From positions 941,765 through 1,005,764 of the forward strand of contig CP091242.1 of NCBI GenBank assembly GCA_027627705.1: a stretch of DNA of 64,000 nt, given 5' to 3'. The DNA comes from Hyphomonadaceae bacterium BL14. GTDB lineage: Bacteria > Pseudomonadota > Alphaproteobacteria > Caulobacterales > Maricaulaceae. Each line of letters starts with the position of its first letter. The stretch's first letter is position 1. Under the pieces are notes generated by a model that worked only from the letters and a program-made list of their open reading frames with translations, had not been told where the DNA came from and searched no databases. The position numbers were made by a program, and so were the translations under genes. Shown piece after piece: positions 29,301 to 38,682 of this stretch.

Positions 29301-29558
29301 TCCTGGTGGCTGCCGTCCCTGCGAATCGGCTATCGCGGCGAGTTTTCCAACCGGGCACCAGACACCGTGGCCCGCTTCGGGCCCGACGGCGCGGCCTTCA
29401 CGCTCAATCCGCGTGCAGTCCCGGGTTCGGGTGTTCTGCTCGGCTTCGGTTTGTCGGCAGGGTCGAATTATTCGACCTTCACCTTCGGTTATGACGCCGA
29501 TGTACGCGATGACTTCATCCGCCACACGGCCCGCATCCTGATTCGCCTCGCCTTCTAG
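26316..29558 (+). CDS. Autotransporter with C-terminal beta-barrel domain
   Basis: This outer-membrane type V secretion protein of 1080 residues (1090 from an upstream in-frame ATG at 26286) has an N-terminal signal peptide ending near SPALAQ. The long Gly/Asn/Val-rich passenger is predicted to form a beta helix. Two short RTX-like turns (GDGNDTIEL and GGGNDTLVI) lie near residues 548-575. The C-terminal ~280 residues form the barrel: they begin around QLAGIWIQEFAYFVDRAGG and end in IRLAF with a terminal aromatic residue, the signal for BAM insertion. No protease motif is evident, so an adhesin or surface-layer role is likely but unproven. The start at 26316 follows GGAGACCCG. Confidence 0.85.
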   Translation: MRRSLLAAVSTLAIAASPALAQETRVENERTTPIDTATAGNIVIAPSGRVTLTGQPGPAVRVNSNNTVTTNAGSRIEIADQDGAVGIQVDPGTTADVAHGGVIALSDPFVAPVDEDSGVPDGPFAEDQNKTGILIGAVDGSFDAVPGQAAFDGSLAAGVSSVVDVAGQNSFGVRTVAGVTGDVLLQGQVNVRGERTRGVSIENGVGGDVEIRAVSAVTPDGSGVVVEGPVGGGIRLTGPIDVTGYRVPSRVARDLFEQLAGLDVSQNANSAVIIAGSVQNGVFIGTSSVISQSSGRGSAVELRPGEAAAQDQVIGGTVLPANFGVAEADIDPNAGPEALGYSVVNRGTVAARGVFDGRDATAFLIAGRDVSGVMRAVILTETGMRNDGAIDAAAFDADATGLRVGAGAQLDTFHNRAELRATSSLGFEDDGFDDAAHGTGRAFALVLDEGSDIRRILNERGTIFALVERGGQAATAITVNTQSLDRIDNSGTISARAINLADGADPVSTIAIDARNHDAGLLIRQTAPVDDEGNPVTDLTAAIIGDVMLGDGNDTIELLSGDLLGDVSFGGGNDTLVINGARLTGAITNGGGELNVSVTDGRITLTGANAVELTNAVFNSGGVLDLRIDSAGRTDAFINASGDVSFLDGSDLSISLAQLVGGGRDFQLITAQTLTISNESELLTVADAPYIYNASVRRDDTDPNTLILSLERKNADQLGFNANRAAAYSEALAAFDAVDGLGTAIAALRTQSEFFGAYDQLLPDYAGSAIQFALASNDAAAGALAARLENARRAPDQLAGIWIQEFAYFVDRAGGMVTDPGYRGQGIGLAAGVDIPWGPFYAVGLSVSGASSDMRRHEGFNDPMVAFTGQFGAYFGMDVGGFDVSGSAGVGFDRFETERSIRIQDFSALTVADWSGWHFTASGRVGRDFTQGRWVIRPEATLTYLSLFESAFNETAEGLNADTAARLALYIDDRESSTLLGAATLTAARRFGNDTSWWLPSLRIGYRGEFSNRAPDTVARFGPDGAAFTLNPRAVPGSGVLLGFGLSAGSNYSTFTFGYDADVRDDFIRHTARILIRLAF

Positions 29559-29684
29559 GCGATTTGTATTGCACCCATGAGGGTGTTCGCCTATCTTTGC
29601 AGGGTCCGGATAAACCAGTCCCCCATACGTGTTGCCCGGAAAGCTGGCGTGGCCGTTCCCCTTGCGGCCGCCGGCATTGGACCC

Positions 29685-29717
29685 GGTCCCCGGTCCCTGA
29701 CACAGGGACCGGGGACC
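29685..29717. terminator. Perfect 15-base-pair hairpin between the autotransporter and transglycosylase genes
   Basis: GGTCCCCGGTCCCTG (29685-29699) is followed by loop ACA and its exact reverse complement (29703-29717), 127 bases after the autotransporter stop. A TTTT tract occurs 12 bases further on, after a second small GGGC/GCCC hairpin. It could act as a terminator or as a processed 3' end; lack of an immediate T run keeps this tentative. Confidence 0.5.
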
Positions 29718-29730
29718 GTACCGGGCCGTT

Positions 29731-29746
29731 TTGAGCCCTTGTTAAC
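29731..29746 (+). promoter_or_regulatory. Candidate CtrA-binding box (one mismatch)
   Basis: TTGA, seven bases, TTAAC matches the CtrA consensus TTAA-N7-TTAAC except at one position. It ends 23 bases before the start codon of the transglycosylase-like lipoprotein gene, a plausible position for cell-cycle control of an envelope enzyme. Confidence 0.35.
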
Positions 29747-29769
29747 CCTGCTGACGCACTCTCCGGCGC

Positions 29770-30372
29770 ATGATCCGCTGGACCCACATTGTGCTGCTCG
29801 CCGCTGCACTGGCGCTGACAGGCTGCGCCTCGCGCCCGCCGGAGCAGGCGCATGATGCCTGTCTGCTGCTGGAGGATAACCGGTCCTGGTGGCGCGCCCT
29901 GCAGCGCACCGAGCGCCGCTGGGGCATTACGCCCGGCGTCCAGCTTGCCATCCTGAAGCGCGAATCCAGTTTCAACGCCCGCGCCCGCCCGGCGCGCCAG
30001 CGCCTGCTTGGCATTGTCCCCAGAGGCCGCCCGTCCAGCGCCTATGGATACGCCCAGGCGCTGGACACGACATGGGAATGGTATCAGCGCGATTCCGGAA
30101 ACCGGCGCGCGCGCCGCACCGATTTCGCCGACGCTGTCGATTTCGTGGGATGGTATTCCCAGAAGAGCCGCCAGCTCTCCAGCATCGGGCTGGACGACCC
30201 GTACAATCTGTATCTGGCCTATCACGAGGGTCATACCGGCTTTAACCGGGCCACCTATCGCGGCAAGGACTGGCTGATCGGTGCCGCGCGCCAGGTGGAG
30301 CGAGATGCCCGCCAGTATGACCGGCAACTGGCCGGCTGCCGGCGCCTGCAGCGACGATCGCGGTTCTTCTGA
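29770..30372 (+). CDS. Transglycosylase SLT-like lipoprotein
   Basis: This 200-residue protein starts with a lipoprotein signal peptide whose lipobox is LTGC (Cys19). The mature part carries an SLT-like fold pattern: GVQLAILKRESSFNA with the expected catalytic glutamate in ES, then SAYGYAQALDTTWEWYQ and PYNLYLAYHEGHTGF. Lytic transglycosylases of this type cut the glycan strands of peptidoglycan and release anhydro-muropeptides. The protein is short and the ESSF-GYAQ-AYHEG motif set is slightly atypical, so activity is inferred from family resemblance. A possible CtrA box lies just upstream. The window also encodes AnmK, which recycles the anhydro sugar such enzymes produce. Confidence 0.75.
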   Translation: MIRWTHIVLLAAALALTGCASRPPEQAHDACLLLEDNRSWWRALQRTERRWGITPGVQLAILKRESSFNARARPARQRLLGIVPRGRPSSAYGYAQALDTTWEWYQRDSGNRRARRTDFADAVDFVGWYSQKSRQLSSIGLDDPYNLYLAYHEGHTGFNRATYRGKDWLIGAARQVERDARQYDRQLAGCRRLQRRSRFF

Positions 30373-30437
30373 GCGCTGCGCCCGCCTGCGAGAAGGCTTT
30401 CCAATCCGAAGCCCGCGCGTCCATTCTCGCTCCTATC

Positions 30438-32519
<2,082 letters not shown>

Positions 32520-32527
32520 GGATCGGG

Positions 32528-33220
32528 TCAGACCGCTTTCAGCGTGAACTCCGGTGCCCCGGACCAGACCAGCGTCCAGCTCGCGCCGGGGCGGACGTTC
32601 TGGATGATGCCGGGATCGAATGCGACGAAGCAGCGGCCGCCCGGATGGCGCACTGAGGGATATAGCAGGCCGCGATGGCCCTGCCGCCGCAGCGCACCGG
32701 CCAGCGCCTGACCCGCGCGATAGCCGGTCTCCGGGTCCGGGTGCAGCGCCGGATGGCCGGGCTCGCCGTCAAGATCGGGGAAATCCCCGATGAAGTCGGC
32801 CAGCAGCTCCACATATCGCGCTTCGCTCTCGAAAACGCCGATATAGCCAAGCTCGCGCGTGCGGTGATAGCCGACCTCGGCCGCCGAGGTCAGGATGGAA
32901 TAGCTGCAATACCACGCGCCACGATCCCCCGCGTTGAAACGATTGCCGCACGCGCGCGTATAGGCGAACGCCGCATTGATATGGCTCTGGCCATAGACCC
33001 TGAGATCATGGGCGCGGCGCGCAAACGCCAGCTCGCGCCGGTCCAGCGCCGGGCCGCCTTCGCGCTCGGCGACAAGGCGCGCGCTGGTCTCGCCTTCAAG
33101 GCTGGCGAGAATTTCGGCTTCTTCGTCGCTATCGACCAGACCGCGCAGCACGGGCGGCTTGTGGCGGGTTTCCGAAATCAGCCGGATCAAGCCGCGATCA
33201 TTGACCGGCGTGATTTTCAA
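32528..33220 (-). CDS. RES-domain toxin (probable NAD+-degrading) of an Xre/MbcA-RES pair
   Basis: This 230-residue RES-fold protein belongs to the family in which characterised members such as MbcT and ParT break down or transfer ADP-ribose from NAD+. Conserved features seen are GLIRLISETRHKPPV with the N-terminal arginine, GNRFNAGDRGAWYCS, a central glutamate region and GLLYPSVRHPGGRCFVAFD. The gene starts inside the last bases of the antitoxin gene (ATGA overlap, 33217-33220), the usual antitoxin-first order. It is longer than minimal RES toxins (about 150-190 residues). Its end lies eight bases from the convergent parE stop. Confidence 0.85.
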   Translation of the reverse strand: MKITPVNDRGLIRLISETRHKPPVLRGLVDSDEEAEILASLEGETSARLVAEREGGPALDRRELAFARRAHDLRVYGQSHINAAFAYTRACGNRFNAGDRGAWYCSYSILTSAAEVGYHRTRELGYIGVFESEARYVELLADFIGDFPDLDGEPGHPALHPDPETGYRAGQALAGALRRQGHRGLLYPSVRHPGGRCFVAFDPGIIQNVRPGASWTLVWSGAPEFTLKAV

Positions 33221-33606
33221 ACGCCGCCCCGCAAAGCGTCCACATAACCGCGCACGCGCAGGATTTTCGGCAAGCCGCCCCGGATCATGGCGTCCACCGG
33301 ACGCTGGCCGTCAAACTCCGGTCCGAGATTGGGCAGCTTCACCCACTGAGCCGACAGCGGCGGGTCAAAATACAGCTCCAGCGATTTGTACAGCCCGGTC
33401 AGGGCGCTCAGCCGCAGCATCTGATCGCGCGTCAGCTCACCGGCATAGCCGGGCTTGCGGGCGCGCTTCCAGGTGGATTCAGACATGTCCGCCAGACCGG
33501 CCGCCTCCCGCCCGGTCAGCGACCACGCATCGGCGATCCGGCCAAAGGCCTTGAGCGCAATCGCCTGAACCTCAGCCGCAGCGCGCTCCCTGACAGCGCC
33601 ATCCAT
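33217..33606 (-). CDS. Xre/MbcA/ParS-type antitoxin
   Basis: This 129-residue protein has an Xre-like N-terminal helix-turn-helix segment (GREAAGLADMSESTWKRARK) and a C-terminal DUF2384-like toxin-binding domain with LYKSLELYFDPPLSAQWVKLPN and GLPKILRVRGYVDALRGG. Together these define antitoxins of RES toxins. The start at 33606 follows GGAGGG; an upstream in-frame ATG would add 15 residues running through the promoter region and is less likely. A pair of CCATATG sites directly upstream probably lets it repress its own operon. Confidence 0.85.
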   Translation of the reverse strand: MDGAVRERAAAEVQAIALKAFGRIADAWSLTGREAAGLADMSESTWKRARKPGYAGELTRDQMLRLSALTGLYKSLELYFDPPLSAQWVKLPNLGPEFDGQRPVDAMIRGGLPKILRVRGYVDALRGGV

Positions 33607-33616
33607 GATCGGCCCT

Positions 33617-33646
33617 CCATATGACCATAATGATAGGGCCATATGG
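33617..33646. promoter_or_regulatory. Candidate autoregulatory operator of the RES/Xre pair
   Basis: CCATATGA at 33617-33624 and CCATATGG at 33639-33646 are 22 bases apart, about two helical turns, and both are followed by ACC or a similar extension. CCATATGG is itself palindromic. They lie 11-40 bases upstream of the chosen antitoxin start, as expected for antitoxin-mediated repression. Confidence 0.5.
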
Positions 33647-33672
33647 ACCACAGAGCAAGAATGTTGGCCCGC

Positions 33673-35703
33673 CTACCCTCGCACCCTCACCCCAACGCTC
33701 ACCTGTCGCGGCTCGCCGGGGAAGTAGCGGAAGTTTCCGAACGCGAAGTCGGCGCGTTCGGCGTAGCGAGCGTCGAGCGCGTTGCGCAGGGCGGTGAAGA
33801 CCTCCACGCCCTCTCGCACCTGCCAGCGGGCGCGCAGATGCAGGAGGTCATGGCCGTCATAGCGCGCGGTATTGCCGGCATCGGCGAAGTATTCGCCCAC
33901 ATGCGCCCATTCGGCCTCGGCCTGGAACGCCTCTGACGGCGTCCACAGGAGGCGCAGATTGCCCAGCCAGTCCGGCGCAGTATCCACGCGCGCGCCGTCG
34001 GCGATCACTTCAGACAGATTGGTCAGCGGCCGGTCGAAGGCATAGGTGTGGCGCGCCCAGGTCAACGCGCCCGACAGGGTCAGCTGGTCCGTCAGCTCCA
34101 GCCCGGCGTCCAGCTCCACGCCCTGGTGGCGCGTGGCACCGTCGGTAACGTTGAAGCCGTCGGCGTCGCGGAAGAACACATGGCGCTTCTCCATGGCAAA
34201 GCCGGTGAGCTCCACCCGCCCGCGCGCCCAGGTGCGGCGCAGGCCCGCCTCCAGGCTGTCGAGGACTTCAGGCTCGATTCCCTCGATCTCCTGACCGGGC
34301 TGCAGGCGGTAAAGCTCATCAGTTTGCGGCGCGCGCACGCCCCGGGCGGCGCGGGCGAAGACCTGAACGCCCTCGGCCGCGTCCCAGACCACGCCGGCGC
34401 TCGGCGCAAACGTGGTGTAGTGGTCGCGCCGGTCCGCCGGGCGCAAATACCGCCCGGTCACGCCATCGGGTGCCGCGTTGACATAGTCGTACCGCGTGGT
34501 CTCCACCCGCGCGCCCGCCTCTACGCGCAGGCTGCCGGTCAAAGCGTGGCGTGCATGGACGAAGCCGGCGAGCACCGCCGCATCCACCGTGTAGTCATAG
34601 TGCAGGCCCTGCACGAACGGCCCGACCGTGGCGCGCGACTGAAACTCGTAGAGGAAGCCGCGTGTCAGCTCTGCGTCAATCCCGGCGGACAACCGGGTGG
34701 CCCCTGTGTCCGCGATGATCTGCGTCTGGGCACCCAGGCTCTGGTGACCCGTGCGCTCCAGCGCCCGCGACGGCAGGAAGTGAAGCAGGAACTCCATGGT
34801 ATTGGCGCGCGCATAGACCACGCCCTGCCCCGTTACCCCGCCGCCGAAATCATGCTCGCCATGGAGCGCCACGCGCGCGGCGGTGGCGCGCCGGAAGGCT
34901 TCCGGATTGGGATTGCGGCGGGCGAGCGAACGGTCCCGGAAAGACCCCTCGCCCTGCACGAAGGTTGCCGTGTCCTGATCGAGATGGATCAGCGCCGCGC
35001 GCAGCGACCAGGCGCTGGCGCGCGCATCGCCATCCAGCCGGCCTTGCAGCGCGGCGCGCACCAGGCCCGCATTGTCGCGCCAGCCCTGTTCGGTGCGCAC
35101 GGACAATCCGACCACGCCCGCGCCGATTTCATTGGGACCGCCCGCCTGCACGCGCAGGCGCGCCCGGCCATACTGGCCGACTTCAACCTCGGCCAGGCGC
35201 GCATCCCGGCGCGGATCGGCGCCGATGACGTTCACAAGGCCGTGAAGCGCGTTGGAGCCGTACTGGGCCGGACCCGGTCCGCGGATCACCTCGATCCGCC
35301 CGGCCAGATCATCGGCCGCTTCGAACAATCCGTTGACATTGGCGAAGCCCGCCGCGCGCAGCGGCACACCGTCTTCCAGGTAGAGAAAGCTGCCCGCCCC
35401 GGTACCGCCGGTCAGCACCGGAGAGCGGATGGCGGTGAGATGCTCGGCCCCGTTGCCACGGTGAATCATTACGCCGGGCAAGCGGTTGAGGGCTTCGCTG
35501 ACATGCTGCGCGCCCAGCCGCTCGATCTCGCCAGCCTCCATCACCGCGACGGGCGCGGGGCTCGCCGAACGCAATTCTCCCGCCCGGCTGGCGGTCACCA
35601 CAATGACATCGGAGGGGCGCGGCGTGTCCGCCCCGGTGCCCGCACCCGCTGCGCCCAGCGTCAGAGCGGCGGCCTGCGCCAGCATCATGATTGCCATATC
35701 CAT
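33673..35703 (-). CDS. TonB-dependent outer-membrane receptor
   Basis: This receptor of about 676 residues has a signal peptide (MAIMMLAQAAALTLGAAGA) and a TonB-box-like VIVVTAS. The plug domain is at about 40-165 (PVAVMEAGEIERLG, ALNRLPGVMIHRG, GAGSFLYLEDGVPLRAAGF, IEVIRGPGPAQYGSNALHGLVNVI), followed by a 22-strand-type barrel ending ...RQVSVGVRVRG. Substrates of the family include iron complexes, vitamin B12, copper and sugars; the substrate here is unknown. The FANVNGLFEA plug segment is typical of small receptors without N-terminal signalling domain. The nearest upstream gene is the divergent M14 peptidase, which may release peptides on the same side of the membrane. Confidence 0.9.
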   Translation of the reverse strand: MDMAIMMLAQAAALTLGAAGAGTGADTPRPSDVIVVTASRAGELRSASPAPVAVMEAGEIERLGAQHVSEALNRLPGVMIHRGNGAEHLTAIRSPVLTGGTGAGSFLYLEDGVPLRAAGFANVNGLFEAADDLAGRIEVIRGPGPAQYGSNALHGLVNVIGADPRRDARLAEVEVGQYGRARLRVQAGGPNEIGAGVVGLSVRTEQGWRDNAGLVRAALQGRLDGDARASAWSLRAALIHLDQDTATFVQGEGSFRDRSLARRNPNPEAFRRATAARVALHGEHDFGGGVTGQGVVYARANTMEFLLHFLPSRALERTGHQSLGAQTQIIADTGATRLSAGIDAELTRGFLYEFQSRATVGPFVQGLHYDYTVDAAVLAGFVHARHALTGSLRVEAGARVETTRYDYVNAAPDGVTGRYLRPADRRDHYTTFAPSAGVVWDAAEGVQVFARAARGVRAPQTDELYRLQPGQEIEGIEPEVLDSLEAGLRRTWARGRVELTGFAMEKRHVFFRDADGFNVTDGATRHQGVELDAGLELTDQLTLSGALTWARHTYAFDRPLTNLSEVIADGARVDTAPDWLGNLRLLWTPSEAFQAEAEWAHVGEYFADAGNTARYDGHDLLHLRARWQVREGVEVFTALRNALDARYAERADFAFGNFRYFPGEPRQVSVGVRVRG

Positions 35704-35871
35704 CCCGCTTCCATTGCCACTCGCCGCGCCCTCACACATAGCGCAGTGCCCCGCAAACAGAACCCCGCCCGGTGCCGCGCGCTTGACCGGCCCCGTCCGG
35801 GGCGTACCGTGTCAACCCGTTTCTTGCTGTGACGCCCGGCCACGCCGGACGATTTGGGGAAGTTTCTGATC

Positions 35872-38505
35872 ATGCTGCGCCTGCTCGCCACCGGTATCGC
35901 CGTGCGTCTCACCGCCCTTGTGTCTTCCGCGCTCGCCGCCAGCCTTGCGCTGGTCCTTACGCCGGCGTCCGCCCAGGACTATGAGCCCAAGCCTGTCGAG
36001 GCGCTGCTCAATCAGGACATCACCTATGATCCCGGCACGCCGCGCCCGGAACAGGTCACCGGCTTTGCGCTCGGCGACATCATCTGGACGCCGGCGATGC
36101 ATAACGAATATGCGCGCGCTGTCGCTGCCTCGTCGGACCGCATGACCATCGAGACGGTGGGACGCAGCACGTTCGGCCGTCCGATCCAGCGGGTGATCAT
36201 CACCTCCCCGCAGAATCACGCGCGGCTGGACGACATCCGCCAGACCCAGCTGGGCCTGATGCGTGCGGGCGCAGCCGCCGCTCCGGACGATCATCCCGCG
36301 ATCATCCAGACCACGTTCGGCGTGCACGGTTCAGAACCGTCGAGCTATGATTCCGCAGCCCTGCTGCTCTATCACTTCGCGGCTGGCCGGGGCGAGGCGA
36401 TCGACCGGATGCTCGATGAAACCGTGATCATCCTGGTAATCATGGTCAATCCCGACGGCGCGGACCGTTTTGCCAACTGGACCAATATGCACCGCGCCCG
36501 CACGCCCGTCGCCGATCCGCAGAGCCGCGAGCATTATCACGAATGGCCCTGGGGCCGGACCAATCACTACTGGTTCGACCTGAACCGGCAATGGCTGCCG
36601 GTCATGCAGCCCGAAGCGCGGCTTCTGGTGCGCGTGACCCATGAATGGCTGCCCAATATTGCTGCCGACATGCACGAGATGGGATCGAACACGACCTATT
36701 TCTTCTCGCCCGGCCCGCTGGACGGCCTGCACCCGCTGCTCAGCCAGGATGCGCTTCAGCTCAATCTCACCATGAACCGCTTTCTGCGCGACCAGCTGGA
36801 CGGCGAAGGCCAGCTGTATGTCAGCGAGGAATTGTTCGACGATTTCTATCTCGGTTACGGATCGAGCTATCCCGGCCTGATCGGCTCTGTGCCCTACCTG
36901 TTCGAACAGAGTTCCACGCGCGGCATCCTCATGGACACCGATTTCGGCGTGCAGCGCTATGACGACAAGGTCGGCCAGCAGGCGCGCGCCCTGCTCGCCC
37001 TCTACCGCGCCGCCCAGCACCACCGCGCCGACCTGCATGCCCATATGCGCCAGTTCTTCAATGAAAGCCGGCGCCGGGCCGCGGCGGATCCCGTCAGCGC
37101 CTGGGTGTTCACCTCCCATGACCGGGCGCGCATGGCCGATTTCTTCGATGTGCTCGACACGCACCAGATCGAAGTGCGCGAACTGGCCCAGACCCTGCGC
37201 CAGAACGGGCGCGTCTACCGCCCGGGCGAGGCCTTCATCATTCCGGTGCGCCAGGATCAGTACCGCATCGTCCAGGGCCTGTTTGAATCCCAGATCGTCG
37301 ACGACAAGACCGAGTTTTATGACGTGTCCGGCTGGACCCAGCCGCTGGCCTGGGGGCTGGAATATTCCGCCGTGCGCACCGGCCTGTTTGCGCCCACTCT
37401 CACCGGCGAGCGGATCACGCGCATCGAGCGCGCCGCGCCCGAGCCTGCCCGCGCCCGCATTGCCTATGTGATGAGCTGGGACAGCTATTACGCCCCGCGC
37501 GCGCTCTACCGCCTGCAGGCCGCGGGGGTGCGCGCCCAGATGGTCCCCGATCCGATCACGGTGGTCACCGATGATGGCGAGGTCGAAATGGCCCGCGGCG
37601 CCATCGTGGTGCCGGTCTCGCGCCAGCCGGTTGATGCCGACGCCCTTCACGCGCTGATGGCGCGCGCCGCACGCGAGGATTCCGTCACCATCCACGCCGC
37701 GCGTACATCGCACACGACGCGCGGGTCGGATCTGGGCGGGTTTGCCCTGTCGGCGCTGACACAGCCCTCCATCCTCCTGGTGACCGGACGCGGCGTGAAC
37801 GTGAATGACGCGGGCGAGCTGTGGCATCTGATGGACGCCGAAATGCACATGGCGGTCTCGCAGATCGACGTCACCGAGCTCTCGCGCGCCGATCTCAGCC
37901 AGTATAACCGCATTATCATGCCGCACGGCAGCTATGGTGCCCTGCCCGACACGATGACGGCCCGGCTGGACAGCTGGGTGCGCGCGGGCGGCGTGCTGAT
38001 CGCGACACGCGGCGGCGCGCGCTGGGTGATGGACCGGGAGCTGTCCTCGGCCCGCTTCGCCGAGCGCGGCAGCGGCGACGGGAGCACCCCGGAGCCGCGC
38101 GCCTATGAGGATATGAGCGTCTGGGACACCGAAGAAGACATCGCCGGCGCAATCTTCGGTGCCGAGGTGGATCTGAGCCATCCGCTGGGCTTCGGCCTGG
38201 GCGAGCCGGGCCTGGCGCTCCAGCGCATCGGCGAGGACGCGTTCGCAGCAGGCGACAACCCGTTCGCCCTGCCCCTGCGCTATGCCGGGCCGGACCCGCT
38301 GCTCGCCGGATACGCGTCACAGGCCAATCGCGATGCGCTTGCCGGACTGGGCGCGGTGCATGCCGAGCGGCGCGGATCGGGCGCGGTGATCCTGTTCGCT
38401 GACAACCCGGCCTTCCGGGCCTATTTCCGGGGCAGTTCGCGGGTGTTCATGAACGCGGTCCAGTTCGGTGACAGCTTCCGCAATCCGAGCCGCCGGGGGG
38501 AGTAA
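35872..38505 (+). CDS. Exported M14-family zinc metallopeptidase
   Basis: This 877-residue protein has an N-terminal signal peptide (to about residue 34, ASAQ) and an M14 carboxypeptidase-like domain. The zinc motif HGSE gives His152 and Glu155; the third zinc histidine is probably in ADMHEMGSNTTYFF, and FEQSSTRG contains the likely catalytic glutamate. The HEWPWGRTNHYWFDLNRQWLP stretch is typical of the large secreted M14 subgroup. The second half (about 400-877) is a less conserved alpha/beta region with a glutamine-amidotransferase-like flavour (IIMPHGSYG). It probably trims extracellular or periplasmic peptides. The ATG at 35872 fits the signal peptide better than an upstream TTG. Confidence 0.88.
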   Translation: MLRLLATGIAVRLTALVSSALAASLALVLTPASAQDYEPKPVEALLNQDITYDPGTPRPEQVTGFALGDIIWTPAMHNEYARAVAASSDRMTIETVGRSTFGRPIQRVIITSPQNHARLDDIRQTQLGLMRAGAAAAPDDHPAIIQTTFGVHGSEPSSYDSAALLLYHFAAGRGEAIDRMLDETVIILVIMVNPDGADRFANWTNMHRARTPVADPQSREHYHEWPWGRTNHYWFDLNRQWLPVMQPEARLLVRVTHEWLPNIAADMHEMGSNTTYFFSPGPLDGLHPLLSQDALQLNLTMNRFLRDQLDGEGQLYVSEELFDDFYLGYGSSYPGLIGSVPYLFEQSSTRGILMDTDFGVQRYDDKVGQQARALLALYRAAQHHRADLHAHMRQFFNESRRRAAADPVSAWVFTSHDRARMADFFDVLDTHQIEVRELAQTLRQNGRVYRPGEAFIIPVRQDQYRIVQGLFESQIVDDKTEFYDVSGWTQPLAWGLEYSAVRTGLFAPTLTGERITRIERAAPEPARARIAYVMSWDSYYAPRALYRLQAAGVRAQMVPDPITVVTDDGEVEMARGAIVVPVSRQPVDADALHALMARAAREDSVTIHAARTSHTTRGSDLGGFALSALTQPSILLVTGRGVNVNDAGELWHLMDAEMHMAVSQIDVTELSRADLSQYNRIIMPHGSYGALPDTMTARLDSWVRAGGVLIATRGGARWVMDRELSSARFAERGSGDGSTPEPRAYEDMSVWDTEEDIAGAIFGAEVDLSHPLGFGLGEPGLALQRIGEDAFAAGDNPFALPLRYAGPDPLLAGYASQANRDALAGLGAVHAERRGSGAVILFADNPAFRAYFRGSSRVFMNAVQFGDSFRNPSRRGE

Positions 38506-38682
38506 GTCCCGCCCCATGGCACCGCGGCCACAGCCGCCCGCGCACCGCTGCGGCGCGCGGGCGGACACATTGACTCACAATAGCCAGAGCGTATGTTGCG
38601 CCGCACGAAATGAGCGCCCCGAAGCGGCGCTAGGTACTGCCCGCCGGATGTCGGCTGGCCAGAGAAAGCACCCCAGAGGCGT

